From G965262015 sp965262015 (GTDB taxonomy: Bacteria; Spirochaetota; Leptospiria; Turneriellales; CBDBES01): DNA of 64,000 bases. Numbering within the stretch: position 1 is the first letter of the stretch; each line of letters begins with the position of its first letter. The position numbers were made by a program, and so were the translations under genes. The notes beneath the pieces are model-generated. The model saw only the letters and a program-made list of their open reading frames with translations. It had not been told where the DNA came from and did not search any database. Location: positions 1,858,354-1,922,353 of the forward strand of contig OZ253494.1 of the NCBI GenBank assembly GCA_965262015.1. Reading direction: 5' to 3'. This document shows positions 1 to 8,834 of this stretch, one piece after another.

Positions 1-1053
1 CTAGAATATTTACAAATTCAGATTGTAGCACTGAATGATTTACTTAGGCAATCAGATTATATTACTGTTCATACTCCCCTAACAAAAGAAACCGCATCTT
101 TGATTAATATAAATAATCTCTCTTTATTGAAACCAGGTGTAAGATTGATTAATTGTGCAAGAGGTGGGATCTATTCTGAAGAAGCACTTGCAAAAGGTTT
201 AGAAAGTGGACATATTGGAGGGGTAGGGTTAGATGTTTACATAGACGAGCCTCCGAAAGATGATTTTATACTGTATCAGTTTGATAACTGCATTATGACC
301 CCTCATTTGGGTGCTTCTACTAAAGAGGCACAGCTGGAAGTTGCAAAAGAAAGTGCAACTTCAATGATATCTTATTTTTGTGATGGCATTGCCAATAACT
401 CCTTAAATTTTCCTACAATGGATCCTGAAGAGATGAATATTTTAATGCCTTGGTTTAACCTATGTGAAAAATTAGGTAATTTTTTGGCCCAGATAATTGA
501 AACTCCACTAGAGTTTGTTCGTCTTGTTTGTCATGGAGAGTTGGGAGAGATGAATACACAATCCCTGGGTACGGCAGTTACCAAGGGTATATTACAGTAT
601 AGTTTAGGTAGCGGAGTAAATATGGTAAGTGCACCTGTGATAGCAAAAAACCGAGGGTTAAGTATAGTTGTTGAAAAAGGTGATGAAGAAAAAATGCTAC
701 ATAGTATGGTGTCCCTTGAGTTTTACATGAATGGTAAAGCCACAGATATGAAGGGGATGCTTCATTGGTCTAAACCTGTGATAGCTAGTTTTGATGGTAT
801 GGTTTTAGATGTTGGATTAGAAGGCCATGTATTAGTGATTAAGAATAGAGATGTGCCTAAAGTTGTTGGTGAAGTTGGCTCTATCCTGGGCGAAGAGAAT
901 TTAAATATTGCATCACTAAAACTAGGGCGTAAAGAGAAAGGTGGTGAGGCATTATTATTTATCCAATTAGATAACCCTGTTACTCCAGATACCTTAGATA
1001 AATTAGTTGCCAAAGATTATATTATAAAAGCTCATTATATTCATGTCTCATAG
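1..1053 (+). CDS. serA: D-3-phosphoglycerate dehydrogenase, C-terminal 350 residues (5' end outside window)
   Basis: The frame is open from base 1, so the gene enters from upstream. The enzyme oxidises 3-phosphoglycerate with NAD in the first committed step of serine synthesis. Visible signatures are the D-2-hydroxyacid dehydrogenase segment (SDYITVHTPLT, then NCARGGIYSEEAL), the GLDVYIDEPP block and the catalytic-His segment TPHLGAST. A long C-terminal part with an intervening domain and a final ACT-like domain (about the last 75 residues, starting DGMVLDVGLEGHVLVI) matches the long PGDH class, in which serine binding to ACT gives feedback control. The stop overlaps the next start by 11 bases, indicating translational coupling. 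Family assignment is firm; regulation by serine is inferred. Confidence 0.93.
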   Translation, partial: LEYLQIQIVALNDLLRQSDYITVHTPLTKETASLININNLSLLKPGVRLINCARGGIYSEEALAKGLESGHIGGVGLDVYIDEPPKDDFILYQFDNCIMTPHLGASTKEAQLEVAKESATSMISYFCDGIANNSLNFPTMDPEEMNILMPWFNLCEKLGNFLAQIIETPLEFVRLVCHGELGEMNTQSLGTAVTKGILQYSLGSGVNMVSAPVIAKNRGLSIVVEKGDEEKMLHSMVSLEFYMNGKATDMKGMLHWSKPVIASFDGMVLDVGLEGHVLVIKNRDVPKVVGEVGSILGEENLNIASLKLGRKEKGGEALLFIQLDNPVTPDTLDKLVAKDYIIKAHYIHVS

Positions 1054-1528
1054 TGTGTCGTTTCATTTTACACGTGATGTTATAGCTGCTGTTACAGAGC
1101 ATGTTGTTCAAGAATACCCTTCCGAAGCGTGTGGTTGGATCATACAGTCATGCACAGAAGAGTTAAGATATCATCCTGCTGATAATTTACAGGATAAATA
1201 TCATAAAGTTGATCCAGAGACATTCCCTCGCACATCTAAAGATGCCTTCTTAATGGATGCTTTAAATCTTACCCGAAATATAGAGCAAGCAGAAAAGCAA
1301 GGAGGTAATTTATACTGTATTGTACATTCTCACATTGAAGTGGGTGCCTATTTTTCTGAAGAAGATATCAAGCAAATGACAGAGCCATCTCAAGAAAAAA
1401 CTATTTACCCTGCACAGTGTTATCTAGTGGCGAACGTTAACCAGCATAAACAAGTAGATGAATATGCTTTGTTTTATTTTACTAATGAGAAAAAAACATT
1501 TTTACAGGCAGAAATAAAGATAATTTAA
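1043..1528 (+). CDS. JAB1/MPN/Mov34 (JAMM) metalloprotease-like protein
   Basis: A 161-residue protein with a complete JAMM zinc site: Glu in SEACGW near residue 28, then HSH, seven residues, Ser, two residues and Asp (HSHIEVGAYFSEED). In bacteria this family removes C-terminal residues from ubiquitin-like sulfur carriers (ThiS, MoaD or CysO types) or hydrolyses related isopeptide-like bonds. It overlaps the end of serA by 11 bases, so the two are probably co-transcribed, which would fit a role in amino-acid or sulfur metabolism. An E1-like ThiF/MoeB protein lies at 34.7 kb, but no sulfur-carrier gene is visible in the window. The catalytic residues are seen; the substrate is unknown. Confidence 0.8.
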   Translation: MSHSVSFHFTRDVIAAVTEHVVQEYPSEACGWIIQSCTEELRYHPADNLQDKYHKVDPETFPRTSKDAFLMDALNLTRNIEQAEKQGGNLYCIVHSHIEVGAYFSEEDIKQMTEPSQEKTIYPAQCYLVANVNQHKQVDEYALFYFTNEKKTFLQAEIKII

Positions 1529-1577
1529 TTAACAACCTAGTCTTTACTTTCATTGTGTGAGTGGCTTAAGATAGATT

Positions 1578-2837
1578 ATGCATCTTCATCATAAAGTATT
1601 ACGGACCAACCGAGGTTTAGCTAATTTCAGAGGTAATGCGATTGAATTAGTAGATACAGATACGTATATTGATAGAGATGATATCTGTGATTATTCTATT
1701 AGTTATTTGGGTAAGATACGATTATTATTAAAAAGCGATCAATCTGTTCTAGAAGTTAATTTTACTCCTGACATTATTATTTGGTTAGATAAGCTATATT
1801 TTGCCAAACTATTTTTTATTGCACTAACTTTCATTATATCCACTCTTTATATGTTTATAAAATTAGGTACTAGCTACATTGTATTTATTATTTTATTTGC
1901 TACACTTAATGCCTCTCTACTATCTTTATTTTTTCGTTATGTAAGTCTTTCGCCTCATAAAGGATGGCGTTATGTCGTTTTAATGTCTATTGGTTTAAAT
2001 CTACCCCTGGCACTTTTCTTACCTACTAGTAAGATTTTATGGGGAGCTTATGTCATTCTTTTTGTTATTTATGGACTTGTTTATAGTATGCAATTATTTA
2101 ACAAGAAAATAGCTTATTCCATTTTTTTGGGTATTGCTTGGTTTCTACTTGTGGTAACTTGTTTTCACTGGTTCATAGTCTCTCTTAAATTCTATTCCGA
2201 TATAGCCTATTACAGGCAATTTAATACCATTTCAATTGAATTGTGCAAAATATCTAGTTGTAAGAAAAAAATACCCAATATGTTTCATTTGGCAAATAAG
2301 GTCGCTAAAAAATCTTCATCTTGGGTTAAAAATGATCTAATCTATAATAAACATTTTCTATGGGTAGCACCTTCTACGTGGCAAGTAAATTGGCATTTTA
2401 TCTGGCAAAAATGGTTGTACGCAAAAAAAATAATATTCCAAATTCAGCCCCTTAAACCCGCAGTTGTGGTGCACGTGTCTGAGCAACAATTTATGGCCAC
2501 CATGGGCATTTATTCATTAACATGGCCAGGGTTCATGCAAATATTGACGAAGTATCTTCAGTACCAAAAAAACTTTCTTATGACCAAAGAATTATTGAGA
2601 GTACCTGTTAAAAAGATCAAACTAACTCACCTTAAGAGTGAGGCTTATATACACCAGATAGCTTATTTCAATTTTAATACACAAAACGAAACAGTCATTA
2701 GTTTTGTTGGTATACCGTTGTCGCCTAATGAGATGATATTGTGGTCATTAGAACAACAAGATGTAAACTATCTAAGTGATAGTTCAGTAGGTTATACCCT
2801 AAAAAATATTTCACAAGGTTTATTCTTGCCCCGGTAA
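1578..2837 (+). CDS. Multipass membrane protein of unknown function
   Basis: A 419-residue protein I do not recognise. The first 70 residues are soluble. About five hydrophobic segments follow, near residues 75-95, 99-120, 132-148, 153-171 and 178-202. The C-terminal half (about 215 residues) is mostly soluble and rich in Lys, Trp and aromatic residues. It sits 49 bases after the JAMM gene and ends one base before truB starts, so it belongs to the same plus-strand operon as serA and truB. There is no signal peptide and no enzymatic motif I can name. Confidence 0.7.
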   Translation: MHLHHKVLRTNRGLANFRGNAIELVDTDTYIDRDDICDYSISYLGKIRLLLKSDQSVLEVNFTPDIIIWLDKLYFAKLFFIALTFIISTLYMFIKLGTSYIVFIILFATLNASLLSLFFRYVSLSPHKGWRYVVLMSIGLNLPLALFLPTSKILWGAYVILFVIYGLVYSMQLFNKKIAYSIFLGIAWFLLVVTCFHWFIVSLKFYSDIAYYRQFNTISIELCKISSCKKKIPNMFHLANKVAKKSSSWVKNDLIYNKHFLWVAPSTWQVNWHFIWQKWLYAKKIIFQIQPLKPAVVVHVSEQQFMATMGIYSLTWPGFMQILTKYLQYQKNFLMTKELLRVPVKKIKLTHLKSEAYIHQIAYFNFNTQNETVISFVGIPLSPNEMILWSLEQQDVNYLSDSSVGYTLKNISQGLFLPR

Positions 2838-2838
2838 G

Positions 2839-3711
2839 ATGAGAGATAAACCGCATTTCTTGTTTATTGATAAGCCTAAAGGTATGACATCTAGAAAGAG
2901 TATGGAATCTATATTCCATACTCTTAACCTAGAGAAGAAAACCAAAAGAGGGTTAGAAGGAATTTTAGATCCTTTTGCCACGGGCCTTGTAATTGTTGGG
3001 ATTGGTAAGGCAACTAAATATTTAGCGTATTTTCATGATTTAATAAAAGAGTATAAAGCTGTTATTTCTTTGGGTACAGCTACGGACTCAATGGATTGCA
3101 CAGGGGATGTAATTGAAGTAAAACCAGTTCCTACATTAAATTGCAAAGATGTGGTACAAATATCTTCTCAATTTATTGGCGATATATGGCAAACACCACC
3201 TCTTTATTCTAATATTAAAGTAAATGGTAAAAGAGCACATAGAATGGCACGTGCTGGTATGTCATTTACATTACCAAAACGTAAAGTACATATTGAGAAT
3301 ATTGATATTGTACAAGTTGCCCATCAAGAAATTCATTTTCATTGTAGGGTTTCGTCTGGAACTTATATTCGCTCTTTGGCTTATGATATGGCCATACAGT
3401 TAAATACAGTGGGGCATTTGAAAGAATTACGTAGAAGTAAGATTGGCTTTTTTTCTCTAGATAATCATCCAACCCCCAAACTACACACAGATCCTATCTC
3501 TTATACTTCTAGTGATATATACACTTCTTTATACTGGCTCCCAGAGATTATTCTAGATAGTGAAAGTGTAATTAATCTACATCACGGCAGAAAGTTACAT
3601 TCTTCGGTTAAGGATGGTTTATATAAAGTTATTTGTAAAACAAAGTTCTGTGGCTTAGTGCGGATTGCACAAGGAAGCATGCACTCTGTACGCATCTTTT
3701 CAGGTGAATAA
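2839..3711 (+). CDS. truB: tRNA pseudouridine(55) synthase TruB
   Basis: A 290-residue protein that isomerises U55 in the T-loop of tRNAs. The N-terminal IDKPKGMTS motif, the catalytic loop GILDPFATG (nucleophile Asp44) and the Y-K-A and G-T-A-T-D-S-x-D motifs are all present. Later segments include YIRSLAYDMA and LKELRRSKIG. One oddity: the conserved GHTG just before the catalytic LDP is GLEG here, so the usual His is missing. The gene begins one base after the preceding stop, at the end of the serA-JAMM-membrane protein run. Identity is secure; the effect of the His loss is unknown. Confidence 0.92.
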   Translation: MRDKPHFLFIDKPKGMTSRKSMESIFHTLNLEKKTKRGLEGILDPFATGLVIVGIGKATKYLAYFHDLIKEYKAVISLGTATDSMDCTGDVIEVKPVPTLNCKDVVQISSQFIGDIWQTPPLYSNIKVNGKRAHRMARAGMSFTLPKRKVHIENIDIVQVAHQEIHFHCRVSSGTYIRSLAYDMAIQLNTVGHLKELRRSKIGFFSLDNHPTPKLHTDPISYTSSDIYTSLYWLPEIILDSESVINLHHGRKLHSSVKDGLYKVICKTKFCGLVRIAQGSMHSVRIFSGE

Positions 3712-3742
3712 AATAATTAGGTAGGTTCATATTTTATGTAGT

Positions 3743-4372
3743 TTATTGAAGTTTTGCAGTGATAGCATAGCAGTTTTTGCTTGGTTTATACTTTTTGTGT
3801 ATGATATAATGGTTTGCTTGCAAGATATCACCAAGCTTGTCACTTGTTAGTACAACATTTTTTTGTAGTAGATTTTTAATATGATCTGAAAGGCCCGTAT
3901 CATTGAGTGAAGAAATCTCCCAATCAATAATATGCAATGCACCATCATCATTTAGAATAGATTTCATGCTAGTTACCAGGTTTGTTACATATTGGGCACG
4001 TGAGATACTAAAGGCACATAGTATATGGTCCATCTTGGGTAACCAACTAGCAAAACGTAGTTTAGAATGATCAGGCATAAAAAAAGGAGTAATATAGTGA
4101 AGTTGATTAGTAATCTTATTAAGGTATATAAGATCTAGATCCTCTTCAGTATAATCACAACAATATATATGCGTATCAGGAAAATTTTGCAATTGCTCAG
4201 CTAAATATAGTGCAATATGTCCTTGTCCACAACCAAAGTCTAGAATATTCATTGGTATATTACTAGAAAATTTAGCTAACGATATCAGCTGATCATATAG
4301 ATTATTTTTAAATACGGCCTCTCTTTCTCTAGAATTTAGCAACTGATGGTAAGCAGGATCTTGATACCACAT
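3743..4372 (-). CDS. Class I SAM-dependent methyltransferase
   Basis: A 209-residue protein with SAM-binding motif I (LDFGCGQGHIALYLAE, near residues 44-59), an acidic post-I strand (IYCCDYTEEDL) and a motif-IV/post-IV region (DDGALHIIDWEI). The substrate cannot be read from sequence. It lies six bases downstream of gatC on the same strand, so the two should be co-transcribed. It converges on truB, with 31 bases between the two stop codons. It lacks the cysteine triad of ArsM, so I do not link it to the ArsS gene at 39.7 kb. Confidence 0.75.
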   Translation of the reverse strand: MWYQDPAYHQLLNSREREAVFKNNLYDQLISLAKFSSNIPMNILDFGCGQGHIALYLAEQLQNFPDTHIYCCDYTEEDLDLIYLNKITNQLHYITPFFMPDHSKLRFASWLPKMDHILCAFSISRAQYVTNLVTSMKSILNDDGALHIIDWEISSLNDTGLSDHIKNLLQKNVVLTSDKLGDILQANHYIIHKKYKPSKNCYAITAKLQ

Positions 4373-4378
4373 AGGGTA

Positions 4379-4666
4379 TCAAATAATTTTGGGTACAACA
4401 AAATATCCAGCTTCAAATTTAGGAGCTATTTTTTGTATCACATTTACAGGGATTCCATCTTCTGGTAAATCTGCTCGAAAATTATATGCAAAGGGGAAAA
4501 CTGCCTGCAACGGCTCTGCTTCCGTGACATCCAATTTGTCAATGATGTGAACAAATTCTAAGATCTGGTTAAAATCTTGTGTCAAGGTATCTAATTCATC
4601 TTCATGTACTATGATTTTACTCAACTCAGCGATTCTTTGCACTTCTTTAGCTTCAATAGGTTGCAT
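4379..4666 (-). CDS. gatC: Aspartyl/glutamyl-tRNA amidotransferase subunit C
   Basis: A small (95-residue) subunit of the GatCAB amidotransferase, which converts Glu-tRNAGln and/or Asp-tRNAAsn to the amidated forms. The pattern VQRIAELSKI, then an acidic helix ending in QILEFVHIIDKLD, then EAEPL and R-x-D is typical of GatC. I chose ATG 4666 because the 32 residues that a start at 4762 would add are hydrophobic and unlike GatC. No strong Shine-Dalgarno sequence precedes either start. gatA and gatB are not in the window; the downstream partner here is a methyltransferase gene. Confidence 0.85.
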   Translation of the reverse strand: MQPIEAKEVQRIAELSKIIVHEDELDTLTQDFNQILEFVHIIDKLDVTEAEPLQAVFPFAYNFRADLPEDGIPVNVIQKIAPKFEAGYFVVPKII

Positions 4667-4819
4667 GTATATGTAAATATGGGTATAAGGTATAATGACA
4701 AGAATAATTTTTCTATCCAAGTCAAAGAAATATATAACATTTTTCTGACAGATTATTAGCAAAGTAAATATTAAAATACTAAAGAAAAAAAACCGATAAA
4801 GATAAAAATGAAAAAATAA

Positions 4820-4849
4820 TTGACATTTTATTCATTAAGAAGATATTCT
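4820..4849 (+). promoter_or_regulatory. Candidate promoter of the first NHL lipoprotein gene
   Basis: TTGACA at 4820-4825 lies in a block repeated upstream of the other two paralogues (TTGACA at 6916-6921 and 9232-9237). The best -10 candidate is TATTCT at 4844-4849, 18 bases downstream. The -35 element and the T-rich bases after it are conserved in all three copies, but the -10 region is not, so the sigma factor assignment is uncertain. Confidence 0.4.
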
Positions 4850-4911
4850 ATGCCAACGAGAACTTCGTGTCTCAATGCATCATAATTGGTGCAGTAAAGA
4901 GAGGTATCAAA

Positions 4912-6474
4912 ATGCTAAAACAAACAACATATAAACCTTGTCCTAAATTTTTAGAACGAGTTGTTGATCAAAGTCAACATTCTTTAAAGGTCTTCAAAAC
5001 GTACTTATTGATCAGTGTATTTGCCATATTGATGGTAAGCATTTCATGTATAAGTGGCCCCTCCTCTGCCGACGCTACTACCCCTTTTGATGGTGGTTCT
5101 GAACAGTTTGATCCTATTTGTACGAATGGTATTGCCTCAACAACCAAGGTTTCTACCGCTAACACAGAAAAATGTGTTTCTTGCGATGAGGGTTTTGAGA
5201 AAAATGGTGAAGCTTGTGGAGGCTTTGATCCTATTTGTCCTAATGGTGTTAAATCACCAACCAAGGTTTCTACCGCTAACACAGAAAAGTGTGTTTCTTG
5301 CAATGATGGTTTTGAGAAAAATGGTGAAGCTTGTGGAGGCTTTGATCCTATTTGTCCTAATGGTGTTGCCTCAACAGGCAAATCTTCTAAGGAGAATATA
5401 GAAATGTGTACTTCTTGTAATGACTATTATGCCTTTAAAAGTGATAAAACCTGTGCCGTGGTTAAGGTTATAACGTTGGCGGGTGGTGGCACTACAGGTA
5501 CTCCATGTCCTAGTGCTATCAACCCCATCACATGCAGGGATAGTCTAACGTCGCCCAGTAATCCTGGTGGTACAGCACAATTTAGTGAGCCTGAAGGAGT
5601 AGCGGTTGATGGTTCAGGGTTTGTATATGTGGCAGATAAGAAGAACAATCGTATCCGCAAGATAACGTCTGCGGGTGTGGTTGACACGTTTGCGAGTACT
5701 GGTAGGGGATTTAGAGATGGGACGGGGACGGGGACGGGGACGGGGACAGCACTATTTTTCTTTCCTGGTGGAGTAGCGGTTGATGGTTCAGGGTTTGTAT
5801 ATGTGGCGGATACACTCAACCATAGTATCCGTAGGATAACGTCTGCGGGTGTGGTCAGCACGTTGGCGGGTACTATTGGTACTAAAGGGAATATAGATGA
5901 CATGGATGGTACGAGTGGTTTAGCACAATTTTATAATCCTGGAGGAGTAGCGGTTTATGGTAATGATGTATATGTGGCTGATTCTAATAACAATAGTATC
6001 CGTAAGATCGAGATAAGCATGGGTACTGGGGGTGGCGAAGTAATTAAGGTTAGCACGTTGGCAAGTGATTTTAATAAGCCTGCTGGAGTAGCGGTTGATG
6101 ACTCAGGCAATATATATGTGGCTGATTCGGGTCACAATCGTATCCACAAGATAACGTCTGTGGGCGTGGTTAGCACGTTGGCAAGTGGTTTTAGAGGGCC
6201 TAGAGGGGTAGCGGTTGATAGTAATGGCAATGTATATGTGGCTGATTCGGGTAACCATCGTATCCGCAAGATAACCACGAATGCTGAGGGTGTGGTTTCT
6301 GTTAGCACGTTGGCGGGTACTGGGACTGCAGGTTTTAGGGATGATGCAGGTGATGTGGCACAATTTCATACTCCTAGAGGGGTAGCGGTTGATGACTCAG
6401 GCAATGTATATGTATATGTATATGTGGCAGATACTCTGAGCAATCGTATCCGCAAGATAACCATACCACGATAA
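4912..6474 (+). CDS. Putative lipoprotein with Cys-rich modules and six NHL repeats (paralogue 1)
   Basis: A 520-residue protein. ATG 4912 is preferred over one 45 bases upstream because a GAGAGG ribosome-binding site lies just before it and all three paralogues align from here. Order: a basic N-terminal region of about 27 residues, a hydrophobic segment (TYLLISVFAILMVS) ending in a relaxed lipobox SISC, three Cys-rich modules of 39 residues (four Cys each, FDPIC... CVSC... C), then six NHL units with the pattern GVAVDxSGxVYVADxxNxRIRKIT, each joined by VSTLAG-like linkers. Six NHL units normally form one six-bladed beta-propeller, a protein or ligand-binding platform. Function is unknown and surface location is inferred. 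An in-frame hexanucleotide repeat lies between blades 1 and 2, and a short YVYVYV expansion in blade 6. Confidence 0.85.
   Translation: MLKQTTYKPCPKFLERVVDQSQHSLKVFKTYLLISVFAILMVSISCISGPSSADATTPFDGGSEQFDPICTNGIASTTKVSTANTEKCVSCDEGFEKNGEACGGFDPICPNGVKSPTKVSTANTEKCVSCNDGFEKNGEACGGFDPICPNGVASTGKSSKENIEMCTSCNDYYAFKSDKTCAVVKVITLAGGGTTGTPCPSAINPITCRDSLTSPSNPGGTAQFSEPEGVAVDGSGFVYVADKKNNRIRKITSAGVVDTFASTGRGFRDGTGTGTGTGTALFFFPGGVAVDGSGFVYVADTLNHSIRRITSAGVVSTLAGTIGTKGNIDDMDGTSGLAQFYNPGGVAVYGNDVYVADSNNNSIRKIEISMGTGGGEVIKVSTLASDFNKPAGVAVDDSGNIYVADSGHNRIHKITSVGVVSTLASGFRGPRGVAVDSNGNVYVADSGNHRIRKITTNAEGVVSVSTLAGTGTAGFRDDAGDVAQFHTPRGVAVDDSGNVYVYVYVADTLSNRIRKITIPR
5107..5457 (+). repeat. Three tandem 117-bp units encoding the Cys-rich module
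   Basis: The units begin at 5107, 5224 and 5341, exactly 117 bases (39 codons) apart. The first two are nearly identical at DNA level; the third has diverged in its second half. Exact in-frame periodicity indicates expansion by unequal recombination or slippage. Confidence 0.85.
5719..5747 (+). repeat. (GGGGAC)n hexanucleotide tract, potential G-quadruplex
   Basis: Five consecutive units, the first short of one G, give five runs of three or four G separated by two bases on the coding strand. The tract encodes alternating Gly-Thr. It meets the usual G-quadruplex pattern of at least four G-runs with short loops, and is striking in such AT-rich DNA. Because the unit is six bases, length changes keep the reading frame. 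Confidence 0.8.
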
Positions 6475-6490
6475 TCTTGTATATATTTTG

Positions 6491-6513
6491 CCCTGCCTTG
6501 CTACAAGGCAGGG
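6491..6513 (+). terminator. Rho-independent terminator of NHL paralogue 1
   Basis: A perfect 9-bp stem (6491-6499 with 6505-6513, loop GCTAC) lies 17 bases after the stop and is followed by a T-rich stretch (GGTTTTCTTTC). The same hairpin follows paralogue 2. A version with compensatory base changes follows paralogue 3. Confidence 0.75.
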
Positions 6514-6529
6514 GTACTTGGTTTTCTTT

Positions 6530-6882
6530 CTCATTGATATACGTTCTATGTTCTAATATATTATATAAAATTAGCAAGACAATTAGGGTCAGCACAGTTG
6601 ATGTAAGAATACCACCCCACGACTACTGTCGTTAGAGGTTGTTGTACTTCAGCACATACATTCCTGTGGCCAACATCATGGGTAGAAAACCTAGGATATG
6701 TCTTCTGTTAAAGTAGTCATCATCACAGCTCTAAGGCGTAGAGAGGCTCCCTATGCAATTAATTTCATAGCCTGGTTTTGCCATAAAGTTTAAGTTGATT
6801 AAAGAAGCCAACCAAGACAACGCCATTTAAAACAGCAACGCCAGAAAAGGCAATAAATCCAACTGATATTAAAATACTAAAG
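6530..6882 (-). pseudogene. Decayed copy of the 3' end of the czcA-like pump gene
   Basis: This stretch matches the last ~345 bases of the intact pump gene at 13132-13484, in the same orientation. It is not translatable. The DNA corresponding to the ATGMGAEVQQ segment carries changes that shift the frame, and extra bases interrupt the region corresponding to 13300. It ends in ATACTAAA, the point where the intact gene continues but this copy joins the leader of the next NHL gene. Confidence 0.8.
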
Positions 6883-6990
6883 AAAAAAAACCGATAAAGA
6901 TAAAATGAAAAATAATTGACATTTCATTCATTAAGAGACATCCTGTGCCGATGTATATCATACATTAGTATAATATAGAGAGGTATGAAA

Positions 6991-8817
6991 ATGCTAAAAC
7001 AAACAACATATAAACCTTGTCCTAAATTTTTAGAACGAGTTGTTGATCAAAGTCAACATTCTTTAAAGGTCTTCAAAACGTACTTATTGATCAGTGTATT
7101 TGCCATATTGATGGTAAGTATTTCATGTGGAGGTGGGGGCCCCTCTAGTGTTGCTAGCACTCCTCCTCTTGATGGTGATTCTGAACAGTTTGATCCTATT
7201 TGTCCTAATGGTATTGTCTCAACAACCAAGGTTTCTACCGCTAACACAGAAAAATGTGCTTCTTGCGATGAGGGTTTTGAGAAAAATGGTGAAGCTTGTG
7301 GAGGGTTTGATCCTATTTGTCCTAATGGTGTTGCCTCAACAACGGAAACGGTTAATACTGCTAACATAGAAAAATGTGTTTCTTGCGATGATGATTTTGA
7401 GAAAAATGGTGAAATTTGTGGAGGGTTTGATCCTATTTGTCCTAATGGTGTTAAATCACCAACCAAGGTTTCTACTGATAACACAGAAAAATGTATGTCT
7501 TGCAATCCTGGTTTTGGTATGGATGGTGAGCTTTGTTCTGAACAGTTTGATCCTATGTGTACGAATGGTGTTGCCTCAACAACAACCAAGTTTTTTACCG
7601 CTAACACACAAAAGTGTACTTCTTGTAATCCTTATTATTTCTTAAAAAGTGATGAAACCTGTGCAACAGCTACGGTTAGCATGTTGGCGGGTGGTGGCAC
7701 TGCAGCTACTCAATGTCTTGGTGTTGCTGCTACCAACTCTATCACATGCAGGGATAGTGATCCAACTGCGTCGCCCAGTAATTCTGGTGGTACAGCACAA
7801 TTTTCCTTTCCTCATGGAGTAGGGGTTGATCGTTCAGGCAATGTATATGTGGCGGATCAGCGCAACGATCGTATCCGCAAGATAACGTCTACGGGTATGG
7901 TTAGTACGTTGGCGGGTGGTGGCACTGCAGGTGCTCAATGTCTTGGTGATGCTGCTACTGGCAACTCCATCATATGCAGGGATAGTCTAATGTCGTCCAG
8001 TAATCCTGGTGGTACAGCACAATTTTACTTTCCTAGTGGAGTAGCGGTTGATCGTTCAGGCAATGTATATGTGGCAGATCTTAATAACCATCGTATCCGC
8101 GAGATAACGCCTGGTGGTGTGGTTAGCACGTTGGCGGGTACTGATGTTACGGGGGATTTTAATAGGCCTCATGGAGTAGCGGTTGATGATGATGGCAATG
8201 TATATGTGGCAGATGAAACTAACCATCGTATCCGTAAGATAACGTCTACGGGTGTGGTTAGCACGTTGGCGGGTGGTGGCACTACAGGTACTCCATGTTC
8301 TGGTACTATCGAATCTACCACCACATGCAGGGATAGTCATCCAACTGCGTCGCCCAGTGATCCTGGTGGTACAGCACAATTTAATACGCCTAGAGGAGTA
8401 GCGGTTGATAGTGATGGCAATGTATATGTGGCAGATACACTCAACCATCGTATCCGTAAGATAACGTCTACGGGTGTGGTTAGCACGTTAGCGGGTAGTA
8501 GTTCTGGTTTTAGGGATGATGCAGGTAATATAGCACAATTTAATGGGCCTTTTGGAGTAGCGGTTGATGATGATGGCAATGTATATGTGGCAGATACTGA
8601 TAACAATCGCATCCGCAAGATCGAGATAAGCATGGGTGGGGGTGTTGAAGTAATTATGGTTAGCACGTTAGCGGGTACTGGTAGTAGTGGTTCTGCAAAT
8701 GGTGATGGTAATATGGCACAATTTGATGATCCTAGAGGAGTAGTGGTTGATGGTAATGATATATATGTGGCAGATACACAGAACCATCTTATCCGCAAGA
8801 TAACCATACCACAATAA
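6991..8817 (+). CDS. Putative lipoprotein with Cys-rich modules and six NHL repeats (paralogue 2)
   Basis: A 608-residue protein. ATG 6991 is chosen over the in-frame ATG at 6985 because GAGAGG at 6978-6983 gives a 7-base spacing to 6991 and only one base to 6985. The first 45 residues are almost identical to paralogue 1 and end in the relaxed lipobox SISC. Four Cys-rich modules follow; the third and fourth are joined by a repeated EQFDP linker. Six NHL units (YVADxxNxRIRKIT) complete the protein, separated by inserts of 30-40 residues containing TAGAQC or TGTPC segments. Predicted envelope-anchored beta-propeller; the ligand is unknown. It shares promoter, leader and terminator blocks with its neighbours, showing duplication of the whole unit. 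Confidence 0.85.
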   Translation: MLKQTTYKPCPKFLERVVDQSQHSLKVFKTYLLISVFAILMVSISCGGGGPSSVASTPPLDGDSEQFDPICPNGIVSTTKVSTANTEKCASCDEGFEKNGEACGGFDPICPNGVASTTETVNTANIEKCVSCDDDFEKNGEICGGFDPICPNGVKSPTKVSTDNTEKCMSCNPGFGMDGELCSEQFDPMCTNGVASTTTKFFTANTQKCTSCNPYYFLKSDETCATATVSMLAGGGTAATQCLGVAATNSITCRDSDPTASPSNSGGTAQFSFPHGVGVDRSGNVYVADQRNDRIRKITSTGMVSTLAGGGTAGAQCLGDAATGNSIICRDSLMSSSNPGGTAQFYFPSGVAVDRSGNVYVADLNNHRIREITPGGVVSTLAGTDVTGDFNRPHGVAVDDDGNVYVADETNHRIRKITSTGVVSTLAGGGTTGTPCSGTIESTTTCRDSHPTASPSDPGGTAQFNTPRGVAVDSDGNVYVADTLNHRIRKITSTGVVSTLAGSSSGFRDDAGNIAQFNGPFGVAVDDDGNVYVADTDNNRIRKIEISMGGGVEVIMVSTLAGTGSSGSANGDGNMAQFDDPRGVVVDGNDIYVADTQNHLIRKITIPQ

Positions 8818-8834
8818 TCTTGTATATATTTCGT

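Noticed and set aside
3743..4372. ArsM-type arsenite methyltransferase completing the ArsS pathway
   Set aside because: It lacks the conserved Cys residues of ArsM and is coupled to gatC, 35 kb away from arsS.
5719..5747. Phase-variable on/off switch
   Set aside because: The unit is six bases long, so changes in number preserve the frame and cannot switch the gene off.
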